Origin: a virus | Reading direction: 5' to 3' (one strand) | IMG/VR virus record: IMGVR_UViG_3300036766_000988 | Coordinates: 124,001-188,000 of that record | Length of the DNA: 64,000 nt | Part shown: in pieces, positions 29,472 through 36,697 of the stretch | Layout of the letters: each line of letters begins with the position of its first letter | Position numbering within the stretch: the first letter of the stretch is position 1 | Notes under the pieces: model-generated | What the model saw: the letters and a program-made list of their open reading frames with translations, nothing else | Database searches by the model: none | What the model was told of the DNA's origin: nothing | Made by a program: the position numbers and the translations under genes

Positions 29472-29777
29472 GTGGCCCTGGGACGACCTCGCCGAAACCC
29501 CTCCCAAGCAGCTACCGAGTTCGTTGCTTTCCGGCTGACCAAGGACGAGCTGCGGGCCCTCGATGGCTTCGTGGAGCTGAAGAACCAGGAGCTTGCCGCT
29601 TTGGGTAGCTCGATGACCCGAGCTTCGTTCCTGCGAGCCCTGGTGACCCGCAACATCCAGCCCCAGCCGAAGCCAGCCAAACGAAAGCCCGCCCCCGCCC
29701 CAGAGCCGGAGCCCGAGCCCGAAGAAGAAGCTCCCGAACCCGACACCAGCGACATCTTCGAGAACTCACCGCTCTAA
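29472..29777 (+). CDS. ribbon-helix-helix type regulator, 101 aa
   Basis: After a basic head (GRPRRNPSQA) comes TEFVAFRLTKDELRALDGFV, a strand plus helix, then SMTRASFLRALV, the second helix of an Arc/MetJ-like fold. The last 40 aa are Pro/Glu-rich and probably disordered. GTG at 29472 chosen; TTG at 29457 is in frame but inside the palindrome. Likely represses its own and the divergent promoter through the adjacent operator. Confidence 0.7.
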   Translation: MALGRPRRNPSQAATEFVAFRLTKDELRALDGFVELKNQELAALGSSMTRASFLRALVTRNIQPQPKPAKRKPAPAPEPEPEPEEEAPEPDTSDIFENSPL

Positions 29778-29843
29778 ATGGCTTCGACCCCGGCCTGCTC
29801 TCCTCACCGAGGATAGAAGCAGGACAGGGTCGAGGAAGAGCGG
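29769..29843 (-). ncRNA. 75-nt four-stem hairpin behind its own promoter
   Basis: Stacked arms, outside in: CCGCTCT/AGAGCGG (29769-29775/29837-29843), TCGACCC/GGGTCGA (29784-29790/29827-29833), CCTGCT/AGCAGG (29794-29799/29818-29823), CCTC/GAGG. A TTGAAC/TAGTAG promoter at 29893-29865 starts transcription about 15 nt upstream, and no start codon follows. Candidate small RNA, antisense to the end of the regulator gene. It could also be a bidirectional terminator, though no U-run is present. Confidence 0.5.
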
Positions 29844-29864
29844 AAAGAAACTGGCCCCTCAGAG

Positions 29865-29893
29865 CTACTACGCAGGGGCCCGCGGGAGTTCAA
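29865..29893 (-). promoter_or_regulatory. TTGAAC/TAGTAG promoter without a downstream start codon
   Basis: 17-bp spacer ending TGCG. Unlike the others it faces a structured, apparently untranslated segment. Confidence 0.7.
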
Positions 29894-29896
29894 CCG

Positions 29897-30130
29897 CTAG
29901 CGAGCAACCCACATGTGTGCGTCGCGATCGTAGGTGGCGAGCCCGTGAAGGACCCGAACCACACGGCGTTCCGACGCCTGGAAGCGCTCGGCGGCAGCCC
30001 AGAGGACGCGAGCCCTGGGGGCAGCGGCGGTGAAGTTGGCCGCACAAAGACGACGTGCCGCCAGGTCACGACGAAGAGCCGAGTGGAGCAGCATGTTCCG
30101 ACGGGCGTTGAGAGTCTTGATCGTGGACAT
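29897..30130 (-). CDS. small basic protein, 77 aa
   Basis: MSTIKTLNARRNMLLHSALR then RRLCAANFTAAAPRARVLWA: Arg/Ala-rich and helical. A CAGGAGA site precedes the ATG at 30130 and the promoter leaves a leader of about 17 nt. Not recognised. Confidence 0.65.
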   Translation of the reverse strand: MSTIKTLNARRNMLLHSALRRDLAARRLCAANFTAAAPRARVLWAAAERFQASERRVVRVLHGLATYDRDAHMWVAR

Positions 30131-30147
30131 GAAAGGGTCTCCTGGGC

Positions 30148-30176
30148 CTACTACGCCTCTCATTCAACAAGGTCAG
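30148..30176 (-). promoter_or_regulatory. CTGACC/TAGTAG promoter
   Basis: 17-bp spacer. From here to 30375 I see no gene, only GC-rich short inverted repeats such as CCCGA/TCGGG. Confidence 0.65.
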
Positions 30177-30375
30177 CCCCAAAAAACCTGGGCCGAAACC
30201 CCGACAAGACTACCCGACGAAGTTCGGGTCAATCCCATCGAAGCCTCGGCCCGCTCCCAAGGGAGCCGCCTCGGCAGCACAACCGGCCTCCCAATGAATG
30301 AAAGAGGCAGTTGCGAGGGGCTAGCTGTTCGCCCCTTACCGGAAAAGGTAGCCGGGTCCGCCAGAATCTTGAGCC

Positions 30376-30693
30376 TTAGTAGGCGCCGAGCTTGTCCCAC
30401 CAGACGCGGGGCTGCTTGCGGGACTTGCGGGGAGCGCGGATGGCCACCGGGGGCGGCGAGGTGCCCTGAACCGCCAGCACCTTGCCGGACAGCACGGTCT
30501 GCTGACGGAACGCTTCGAGGTGCTTGCACGAGCGGTTCATCGGATGGTTCTTCTGGAACCGCCAGCTTGGACACGTGCAGTAGATGTTGCCGTCCTTGCC
30601 CAGACGAACCTCGTGAACGTGCAGCGGGTTCGACTTCGAGGCGAAGGTGGCGAGGAGCGTGGGGCGAAAGACTGGAGTCGTCGTCTTGTCCAT
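30376..30693 (-). CDS. SWIM zinc-finger protein, 105 aa
   Basis: GNIYCTCPSWRFQKNH...RSCKHLEAF gives C-x-C-x(n)-C-x-H, the SWIM signature, at about residues 38-60. The rest is basic and Pro-rich. SWIM fingers bind DNA or proteins; the transposase at 42109 has one too. Leaderless start. Confidence 0.8.
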   Translation of the reverse strand: MDKTTTPVFRPTLLATFASKSNPLHVHEVRLGKDGNIYCTCPSWRFQKNHPMNRSCKHLEAFRQQTVLSGKVLAVQGTSPPPVAIRAPRKSRKQPRVWWDKLGAY

Positions 30694-30697
30694 ACAC

Positions 30698-30726
30698 CTA
30701 CTAGGTCGCTTGACCCCCGCGTTCAG
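30698..30726 (-). promoter_or_regulatory. CTGAAC/TAGTAG promoter
   Basis: 17-bp spacer; ATG 4 nt downstream. Confidence 0.75.
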
Positions 30727-30763
30727 CAGAAAATCGTAACTTTCATCTTAGTCCGTGCGGTCA

Positions 30764-30891
30764 CGGTGTACTGCGGGCCGCCCATGGCCCAAAAGGAAAA
30801 CGCCAGGAAGTACCCGACCACACCTGTGCCCGCAGGATGCGATCCGGTCTTCCTGGCGAAGTTGTTCGAGCCCAGGCCCGTGAGCAGGCGA
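30764..30891 (+). other. near-copy of the SNF2 helicase promoter with a gene start
   Basis: The 23 bases at 30764-30786 match 47173-47195 at 21 positions, including GGTGTA and the ATG. From that ATG (30784) about 36 good codons follow (MAQKENARKY, then CDPVFLAKLFEPRP). The frame then runs antisense through the regulator gene to 31269, so a complete product is doubtful. Possibly the remnant of a gene displaced by recombination. Confidence 0.4.
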
Positions 30892-31089
30892 TTACTCGAC
30901 CTCGCTCTGCATGTCCGCCAGAGCCGCCTTGAGGCGAGCCGGGACGTCCTTGCCCGCGGTGGACATGAGAAGGGCGGTCATGGTGATGCCCTCGATCTTG
31001 GCGAGCAGCCGCACCTGACGGGCGAGCTTCTCGGGAAGCGAGATCGAGAGGATGGTGACCTTGGAAGGGGAGCCGGTAGAGGTGTCCAT
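30892..31089 (-). CDS. ribbon-helix-helix type regulator, 65 aa
   Basis: KVTILSISLPEKLARQVRLL is the strand and first helix, EGITMTALLMSTAG the second, of an Arc/CopG-like fold. Usual family length. Leaderless start 4 nt past the promoter. The shared 14-mer CGTTGCACGAAAGT lies about 65 nt upstream, so this protein and the 29472 product may act on the same operators. Confidence 0.7.
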   Translation of the reverse strand: MDTSTGSPSKVTILSISLPEKLARQVRLLAKIEGITMTALLMSTAGKDVPARLKAALADMQSEVE

Positions 31090-31093
31090 GGCC

Positions 31094-31122
31094 CTACTAG
31101 GGCTCTGAACCCGAAGGTTCAG
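31094..31122 (-). promoter_or_regulatory. CTGAAC/TAGTAG promoter
   Basis: 17-bp spacer; ends 4 nt before the regulator ATG at 31089. Confidence 0.75.
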
Positions 31123-31140
31123 CCTCAAATCGACCCTGTT

Positions 31141-31169
31141 ACTTTCGTGACATTACGTTGCACGAAAGT
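31141..31169. promoter_or_regulatory. second operator-like site ACTTTCGT...ACGAAAGT
   Basis: 8-bp arms separated by 13 nt; the right half contains CGTTGCACGAAAGT, identical to 29435-29448. A further inverted repeat ATGGGCCG/CGGCCCAT (31220-31227/31243-31250) lies in the same gene-free stretch. Confidence 0.6.
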
Positions 31170-31316
31170 CGCTAAACTCCGGGCCCCGTTGGCACGGCGA
31201 TTTCCCAACGTTTTGGCACATGGGCCGAACCATTATGACGCACGGCCCATTCGGGCGCAGAGCCCTTAGCCCTCTAATTCCTGGGGGGTCCGGAGGCCGC
31301 ATAAGACTTTCGTCGG

Positions 31317-31955
31317 TCACTCCGAGGCAGCCCGTAGCTTCGCTCGCCGGGCGTAGATCTTCTGCCAACCGGGAGGCAGAGCTGCCCAAGCCTGACGCTC
31401 TTCGGATTCTGCCTGAGCCTGGGACTGCTTCTGAACCCGTAGTCGGTTTTGAGCGGCGACCAGCTTGGCCCTAGTCTCTTCCGAGACTACCCGTCCCATG
31501 CTGGCAGCTTCGCGTCGCTTTCGACCTTCTTCGGATAACCTGAACCTCTGTCGCGGTCTCGACAGCTTCGCTCGGGTTTCAGCGGACGGTCGGAGTCCCT
31601 GGTGAGCCTTCGACATCTTGGCTCGGGCTTCTGGGGTGAGCTTCCAACCGGCCATGGCCGACCATCCCCCTGGGCTCATGTTGAACCCGAGAGCAGGGTC
31701 AGTAGAGCCGAAGTGGGCAACCCACCACAGCTCGGCCTCGTTGGCTTCCTCCAACGTCTCGACCCTCTCTAGGACTTCGGCGGTGAAAGTCTCTGGACCG
31801 AACTCTCGGATCGCCTAGTGGAAGCGTCCTCGACTCCCTCGCTTGAGAGCATCCCCCTTATGCCGAGTCCACCGCTTCTTGGTTGTCTTGGAGGTCTGAC
31901 CAACGTAGCGACGCTGGCTAGCCTGGTGGACGTGGCAGTAGATCTCGAACGGCAT
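31317..31955 (-). pseudogene. GIY-YIG endonuclease gene interrupted by an amber codon
   Basis: MPFEIYCHVHQASQRRYVGQ opens a GIY-YIG domain; ...GRGRFH-type end meets TAG at 31817-31815. The same frame continues AIREFGPETFTAEVLERVET, the expected next element, then NUMOD3-like repeats (PEARAKMSKAHQGLRPSAET) to 31317. So a single nonsense codon interrupts an otherwise intact 212-codon gene. GGTGTAGAAC (31970-31961) ends 5 nt before the ATG. Confidence 0.8.
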
Positions 31956-31975
31956 CCCCCGTTCTACACCGCTCC

Positions 31976-32305
31976 CTAGTAGCCGAAGTCGTACGCCACG
32001 ATCCGGCCTGCACGGGTCAGCCCTACTTGCTGGCAGTCGACGTAGTCCGCCCACCTGGGTTGCGCCTCGTCAGGAACGCTGGTGTCGACCCGCTCCATGA
32101 CGAGCCAGCCGTTCTTCAACAACCTGCACCTAGCGTACAGGACCCCGTTCTGGTCCGGCCCACGACCCCACCGCCTTGAGAGCCGGGCTTCGCGGCTGTT
32201 GTCCGCCAGGCCGTAGTCATTGAGCGGCACCTTGATGACCCACCGGCCGTCTGCGTAACAGGCTCGGCTGTAACCACTGCCCAACAAGGTTCCCCTGGGT
32301 TCCAT
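31976..32305 (-). CDS. miniature kinase-fold protein A, 109 aa
   Basis: Order of elements: Gly loop LGSGYSRACYADG, Lys strand WVIKVPLND, Glu helix NSREARLSRRW, hinge-like GWLVMERV, and at the very end GRIVAYDFGY, a DFG motif. No HRD catalytic loop and no C-lobe are present, and the protein stops just after DFG. Paralogue of 32853-33245. Probably catalytically dead or a nucleotide-binding mini-domain. Confidence 0.65.
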   Translation of the reverse strand: MEPRGTLLGSGYSRACYADGRWVIKVPLNDYGLADNSREARLSRRWGRGPDQNGVLYARCRLLKNGWLVMERVDTSVPDEAQPRWADYVDCQQVGLTRAGRIVAYDFGY

Positions 32306-32309
32306 CCTG

Positions 32310-32338
32310 GGACTACTGCGCGAACTTGGGAAGTTCAA
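32310..32338 (-). promoter_or_regulatory. TTGAAC/TAGTCC promoter
   Basis: 17-bp spacer; 4 nt to the ATG at 32305. Confidence 0.65.
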
Positions 32339-32340
32339 CC

Positions 32341-32832
32341 TCATCCGTCTTCTCGGCGGATCGTGACCTGACCCTTTCGAATCACGACAGCTTCGAACCC
32401 GACCCCGTGGTCAAGGTACTCGTTGGCGGCGTCGATGCAGGCACAGCAGTAGGGCGCCAGGGCTTCGAAGCTCAGCGGGAAGTCCGCCTCCACCTGTGCC
32501 CCCTCGTGGAAGAACCGTTGGTCCTCTCGGACGAACGCCAACTGGGCACCCTCGATGGTATTATGGTACCGTTGGCTCCACAGAAGCTTCCTAGCTTCAT
32601 CTGCCTTCCAGCACTCGGGGCAAATCCAGTCCCAACACAGCCGTTGGTCGAACCGGGCCGGATCAGGTCTGAACAAGGTGGGCCGGTTGAACTGCCCACC
32701 AAACCTACCAGGGCAGTAGTGGCAATAGGGCGGCGGGTCGTCTTCGACATGATCGGAGCAACGGTAGTCTGGGCGAGGCCTGCCTGGGCTCTTGGGTTGT
32801 TCTCGCCACAAACTACGGAGCCACTCAAGCAT
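32341..32832 (-). CDS. Cys/His-rich protein, 163 aa
   Basis: YCHYCPGRF, then ICPECWKADEARKLLW and PYCCACIDAANEYL: several possible zinc ligands in an aromatic-rich sequence. It sits between the two kinase-fold paralogues. GGTGTACTGA (32847-32838) ends 5 nt before the ATG. Not recognised. Confidence 0.7.
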   Translation of the reverse strand: MLEWLRSLWREQPKSPGRPRPDYRCSDHVEDDPPPYCHYCPGRFGGQFNRPTLFRPDPARFDQRLCWDWICPECWKADEARKLLWSQRYHNTIEGAQLAFVREDQRFFHEGAQVEADFPLSFEALAPYCCACIDAANEYLDHGVGFEAVVIRKGQVTIRREDG

Positions 32833-32852
32833 CTAGTTCAGTACACCGCCCT

Positions 32853-33245
32853 TCACCCGAAGTCGTAGGCGACGATCCTGCCGTCTCGGGCTCTCCCTAC
32901 TTGAGCGCCTTCCACCGCCAAGGCCCACCAAGGAAGCTGCGACCTCTCCAGCATCCTCACCCGTTCCATCACGAGCCAGCCGCAAGGAAGCAACCGACAG
33001 CGGGCGTACCGGACTCCGTTGGAATCAGGGCGATCTCGGAACTCTCGTGACAGGTCAGCTTCCCTGCGGTTGTCTTGGAAGCCCAGCTCGTTCCCCAGTC
33101 CACGTTTGCTGTAGAGCCGACCCACAGGATCGCGTTCGATCCAAAAGTCGACGGAGGTCATCAACGGTACCTTGATGACCCAGGGGCCGTCCGCGTAGCA
33201 GGCTCGGGTGCAGCCTTGACCCAACAAGGTCCCGCGGGGTTCCAT
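32853..33245 (-). CDS. miniature kinase-fold protein B, 130 aa
   Basis: Same layout as the 31976 product: LGQGCTRACYADG, WVIKVP, NRREADLSREF, GWLVMERV and a terminal GRIVAYDFG. It differs by a 20-aa insert after the Lys strand. The shared first 11 residues (MEPRGTLLGxG) fix both starts. A duplication within a few genes. Confidence 0.65.
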   Translation of the reverse strand: MEPRGTLLGQGCTRACYADGPWVIKVPLMTSVDFWIERDPVGRLYSKRGLGNELGFQDNRREADLSREFRDRPDSNGVRYARCRLLPCGWLVMERVRMLERSQLPWWALAVEGAQVGRARDGRIVAYDFG

Positions 33246-33251
33246 GACCAG

Positions 33252-33617
33252 CTATTGGCCTGGCCTTTGAGTCCAAGCGGCTTCCAGGACGGCGACGTCC
33301 AGCTCAAAATCCTTCGCTACCTGCCGGAGCAAATGTGGGTAGGCCTCATTCCAGGCCTCAAGCCCCTCGCGGACAACGATGCAGAAAGTCGCGCTAGCCA
33401 TATACTGGACCGCCCGTTGCCGGTGTTCTTCGACGAAGGCAGTTCCGTACAGGAGGACGTGACGCGACCACCAACGTGGCTGGGGACGTTTCAGGTCACA
33501 ACCGCTACACGTCCACTGGTGCTCGTCATGGAGACGCCCGATGCAGCGACAAGCCCAGCGGGTGTCGGCCCACATTCCTCGTCCACGGGTCATCTTTGCA
33601 CGAGCTTCGATGGACAT
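33252..33617 (-). CDS. hypothetical protein, 121 aa
   Basis: Not recognised. WACRCIGRLHDEHQWTCSGC is a possible zinc site near residue 20-40; the remainder is helical (AFVEEHRQRAVQYMASATF). Lies 5 nt past the stop of the next leftward gene. Confidence 0.65.
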   Translation of the reverse strand: MSIEARAKMTRGRGMWADTRWACRCIGRLHDEHQWTCSGCDLKRPQPRWWSRHVLLYGTAFVEEHRQRAVQYMASATFCIVVREGLEAWNEAYPHLLRQVAKDFELDVAVLEAAWTQRPGQ

Positions 33618-33622
33618 GGGCT

Positions 33623-34102
33623 TCAGTTCAACAGGGTCGAATTGGGCTCCGGCTCACCCGGTTCTCCCAAGCAGGCCAGCATGCAGGCCACGATGGGGGT
33701 CATCCAAGGCCAGAGGTCCGGGATGTCGTCGATCGTATCGGGGTCGGGAAAGTGAACCAGGATCAGCGTGACCTCATGTCCTTCGAACGAGCCTTCGAAG
33801 GACAGCCGTCCTCTTTGCAGCAGAACGTAGGCACTTTCGAACAGCTCCTGGATCCCCGATACCTCGATGGTCTCGATGTCGACCAGATCGTAGTCACCGG
33901 GGTTCTCCTCAGTTGAGAACAGGGGCACCCAGCAAAAGATGGTCAGGCTTTCGTCCGGCGAGTCCCTACCCCAGGCCCAATCGCACGGCATCCCCAGGCA
34001 ATTCATCAGGGGTCCAATTTGGTTGACCAACCGGCCACACCACGGAGGGGCGTCCTTCGAGTTACCGAAGTAGCGGGGCTTCAGGATCGGGCTTTCCGAC
34101 AT
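33623..34102 (-). CDS. hypothetical protein, 159 aa
   Basis: Not recognised. Acidic, with SLTIFCWVPLFSTEENPGDY and EVTLILVHFPDPDTIDDIPD. GGTGTAAAGA (34120-34111) precedes the ATG by 8 nt. Confidence 0.7.
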   Translation of the reverse strand: MSESPILKPRYFGNSKDAPPWCGRLVNQIGPLMNCLGMPCDWAWGRDSPDESLTIFCWVPLFSTEENPGDYDLVDIETIEVSGIQELFESAYVLLQRGRLSFEGSFEGHEVTLILVHFPDPDTIDDIPDLWPWMTPIVACMLACLGEPGEPEPNSTLLN

Positions 34103-34129
34103 TGGGTTTGTCTTTACACCAACGGGGTC

Positions 34130-34429
34130 TCAGGCGTCGTCCTGGATCAACCGCTCCCAGCAGGTAGGGGCTCCCAAGTGGGCCAGGGTAGCTTCGGCCA
34201 ACTTCAGGACCCGGCGGGCCTCCTGGGGGCGTTCCAGGATGGCCAGTTCATCCGGGTAGGTGTAGATAGAATCTCGACCCTCAAGAGCTTCGATCAAGCG
34301 ACTGCATCGAAGTTCCGCCAACGCGACCCATTGTTGGCATTCCTCGACCCACAGACGGGCTAGCTCAAGTTGTTGAGCTGCCGTGGGGTCTTGCCCCAAT
34401 AGGCGGGTCAACAATTCATCCCGCTCCAT
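34130..34429 (-). CDS. hypothetical helical protein, 99 aa
   Basis: Not recognised. All-helical (QQLELARLWVEECQQWVALA; EARRVLKLAEATLAHLG). 4 nt from the upstream stop, so in its transcript. Confidence 0.7.
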   Translation of the reverse strand: MERDELLTRLLGQDPTAAQQLELARLWVEECQQWVALAELRCSRLIEALEGRDSIYTYPDELAILERPQEARRVLKLAEATLAHLGAPTCWERLIQDDA

Positions 34430-34433
34430 TGCG

Positions 34434-34838
34434 CTACCGTTTGACCAGCCGAGGAAGAACCTTCGGGTGCTCCACTGCGTACTCTTGGGGCAAATCCAGG
34501 ATGAGGGTCTGTTGATCGAGCAGGATCTTCACATCGTAGGAGAGCCCGTGCCCGACATTCCTTCGAAGGACCAGTTCGATGTGTTGGGGATCCCCGTCTT
34601 CATCCTCGGGCAAGATGGTCACCTGAAAGGGCCACTCGATGTGGAACCCATCAGGGTCCACCCGCAGAGGGGTGTTCTGAGGCGTGATGTCGAAGAGGCG
34701 CCGGAAACCCTTGGTGTGCCGGAGCTTTTCCCCCTGAAACTCGACGGTACCTACCTTGAAGTCGAACCCAACCTGAAGCTTCGTGGGCTCGTAGTAGGTC
34801 ACGCTCAAGACCCTATCTTCGTTGAAAAAGATTCTCAT
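34434..34838 (-). CDS. hypothetical beta-rich protein, 134 aa
   Basis: Not recognised. Regular strands (VLSVTYYEPTKLQVGFDFKV; LSYDVKILLDQQTLILDLP), likely a beta sandwich. Same leftward unit. Confidence 0.7.
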   Translation of the reverse strand: MRIFFNEDRVLSVTYYEPTKLQVGFDFKVGTVEFQGEKLRHTKGFRRLFDITPQNTPLRVDPDGFHIEWPFQVTILPEDEDGDPQHIELVLRRNVGHGLSYDVKILLDQQTLILDLPQEYAVEHPKVLPRLVKR

Positions 34839-34847
34839 GGGGGCTCG

Positions 34848-35612
34848 TCAGACGGCGATGAACAGTTGATCGAGGCTGCGGATCTTGCCCACGAAGGCTT
34901 CCCACGCTCTCACGTAGGCGTCGTGTTGGGCCTCCACTTCTCGGTAGAGCCGTGTGAAGTCCTCGGTCTTTGCCTGAAGCACGCTCTCCGCTGTCACGAG
35001 ATCTTGCGTTCCCTTCCCGACAGAGGTGGCGATTCTTGTCAGATGCGCCGTGAACCACGTGTGGGCCTCTTCTTTACGAGTCATTCCATACTGGTCGTCC
35101 GCATCACATTCGAGAGCGAGGGTGTGTCGCTGGAGACCGTCGTAGGGGCGACCTTCGAATGAACGATCCCATCCCGCTATCTTCATGGGGTCGCCGCTTC
35201 TTTGGTTCTTTTCCGGCCTGGCTCCATCGAGGAAGGCTCGCAGGATGGCGGCTTCCCCGAGTATGTGCATCGCATCCACGCGGTTCTTGAGGTACAGGTA
35301 ATGTTGACCGCCACACTCCCCGTAGTTGGCCTGATGGTTGAAGCACGTGCGCCGAAGCTCGTTCCCCTTCTGCCACACCAGATGCAGATGCCCGTTGCCC
35401 TCCATCCCGCATCCTTGCCAGAAGTAGTTGATGTGCCCCCAAGGCTCCCCCCGAGCCTTTCGTGCCTCGACGTCCCAGATGGGCTCGTTGATGAGCTGTC
35501 GGAAGACCGATTGGGTCATCTGCTTCCGGCCGATCTGCACGGCGTGGATGGTCACCGAGACGGTCCTGACCCCCGCATCCCCCACCTGAACCGCATCCTC
35601 GACGTTCGGCAT
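34848..35612 (-). CDS. hypothetical protein, 254 aa
   Basis: Not recognised. A Trp/Gly/His-rich middle (YFWQGCGMEGNGHLHLVWQK, then CFNHQANYGECGG) could hold a metal. The C-terminal third is helical. GGTGTACTGT (35627-35618) ends 5 nt before the ATG and starts a unit running to 34130. Confidence 0.75.
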   Translation of the reverse strand: MPNVEDAVQVGDAGVRTVSVTIHAVQIGRKQMTQSVFRQLINEPIWDVEARKARGEPWGHINYFWQGCGMEGNGHLHLVWQKGNELRRTCFNHQANYGECGGQHYLYLKNRVDAMHILGEAAILRAFLDGARPEKNQRSGDPMKIAGWDRSFEGRPYDGLQRHTLALECDADDQYGMTRKEEAHTWFTAHLTRIATSVGKGTQDLVTAESVLQAKTEDFTRLYREVEAQHDAYVRAWEAFVGKIRSLDQLFIAV

Positions 35613-35938
35613 GCCGTACAGTACACCGGGTCCGGAGGCCGTATAAAGAAAACAGCCGCCAGGGCGCTACAGCAGACGTAGCCGCCGAAGGAACCCGGAT
35701 CGGGTGCTTTTACGGCGTGGCCAGAGCCCCAAGCAGGTCTCGGTCGGCTTTGCACCTAAACCCGCCTGACGCCGCTGGTTTCGGTGGAGCCGCCCGCTCT
35801 ACACCGAAACCCAAATGACGCGCCCTCGGACGGGGCCTGAGAGCCGATCTAGACCGGGCCAGCCTCCGACCACCTGGGCCAACGGCCTTGGATTTCGAGC
35901 TGGACGATCCGGCGTAAGTGCGCGAGAATAGGCGCATC
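35613..35938. other. 326-base stretch without a convincing gene
   Basis: Contains a perfect 10-bp inverted repeat GGTTTCGGTG/CACCGAAACC (35777-35786/35802-35811). Its right arm is also a leftward GGTGTAGAGC site. GGGTCCGGAGGCCG at 35629 is repeated at 31286. Frames here are Arg/Pro-rich and shadow-like; the one starting GTG 35755 could be read but is weak. Confidence 0.5.
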
Positions 35939-36136
35939 ATGTCGTACGTTTCCCTCTCTGCGGCCCCGGTCTTCTGTACGCCCTGCCCTCCCTGTCTCGA
36001 CACTTTTTCCGCCCAGCATGACTGGCGACGGAACGTGAGCCGCATCGATGCGGGAGGTTCTCCGGCTCGTGTCCTTGGCTGGACGGCTGCGCTCTTGGCC
36101 GTCGCGGTCGTGGGCAAGAAGCTCCTCGACGGCTGA
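35939..36136 (+). CDS. small protein with C-terminal hydrophobic helix, 65 aa
   Basis: MSYVSLSAAPVFCTPCPPCL has three Cys; the C-terminus LGWTAALLAVAVVGKKLLDG is a short hydrophobic helix with a basic flank. Possibly membrane attached. The start is not supported by either promoter class. Not recognised. Confidence 0.45.
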   Translation: MSYVSLSAAPVFCTPCPPCLDTFSAQHDWRRNVSRIDAGGSPARVLGWTAALLAVAVVGKKLLDG

Positions 36137-36189
36137 ACCGCCATGGCCCCCCACCGCCGAGGCGGTTGACCCTTGGTGCCGGGACCGCC

Positions 36190-36199
36190 GGTGTAAGGA
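36190..36199 (+). promoter_or_regulatory. GGTGTA-type promoter
   Basis: GGTGTAAGGA ending 6 nt before the ATG at 36206. Confidence 0.6.
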
Positions 36200-36205
36200 T
36201 CAACC

Positions 36206-36571
36206 ATGAGCGACTCGATGTCGAAGAAGGTGGCTGATCGCTTCCTGAAGGAGGCGATGGCAAACATGCGCACGAGGCGAACCGGGATCGATGGGGTCGT
36301 CATCTGGGTCTCCCCCGGGGAGTTCAGCGGCGCGGATAGTCAGCACGGCCCCCGAATCAAGGTGATGCTCGGGGACAAGGTCACGACGGAAGGGCTGGAA
36401 GAGGCAGTCTCGGTGCGGCTCACGAACCCACCCAAGGTGCTTGGAACCCTGCCTGCCAAGGTGGAGAAGCAGGTCGTGAAGTTCATCAACCAGAACCGCA
36501 ATGTTTTGCTCGGTCACTGGAATGGTGAAACGGACACCGAGGAGATGCTGAAGCTCATCGTGAGCATCTAG
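36206..36571 (+). CDS. hypothetical protein, 121 aa
   Basis: Not recognised. A helical head (KKVADRFLKEAMANM), a strand-rich middle (RIKVMLGDKVTTEG) and a C-terminal helix ending EEMLKLIVSI. Start fixed by the promoter. Confidence 0.7.
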   Translation: MSDSMSKKVADRFLKEAMANMRTRRTGIDGVVIWVSPGEFSGADSQHGPRIKVMLGDKVTTEGLEEAVSVRLTNPPKVLGTLPAKVEKQVVKFINQNRNVLLGHWNGETDTEEMLKLIVSI

Positions 36572-36580
36572 ATCGGGGGC

Positions 36581-36697
36581 AGTGCTGCTCCGCTACTGGA
36601 AGAACGAGATCAGCACCGGCGAGATGCTGGACGCGCTGGCGGCGGGCACGGAGCCGCCCCTGGCTGGATTTGAGCCGTCAAGTCCGCCTGGCCGCTA
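36581..36697 (+). pseudogene. possible frameshifted small gene
   Basis: GTG at 36581 reads VLLRYWK and then must slip one base at GGAAAG (36597-36602) to continue NEISTGEMLDALAAGTEPPL and end at 36698. The second frame lacks a start before its internal ATG. Codon third positions are GC-rich across the join. An A-run miscall or a decayed gene. It converges with the beta-helix gene. Confidence 0.3.

Noticed and set aside
30173-30697. 174-codon minus-strand frame
   Set aside because: Out of frame with the SWIM gene that covers half of it; the rest is Pro/Arg/Ser-rich with no start signal.
35710-36303. 197-codon minus-strand frame
   Set aside because: Arg/Ser/Pro-rich product antisense to two better rightward genes; no promoter at its start.
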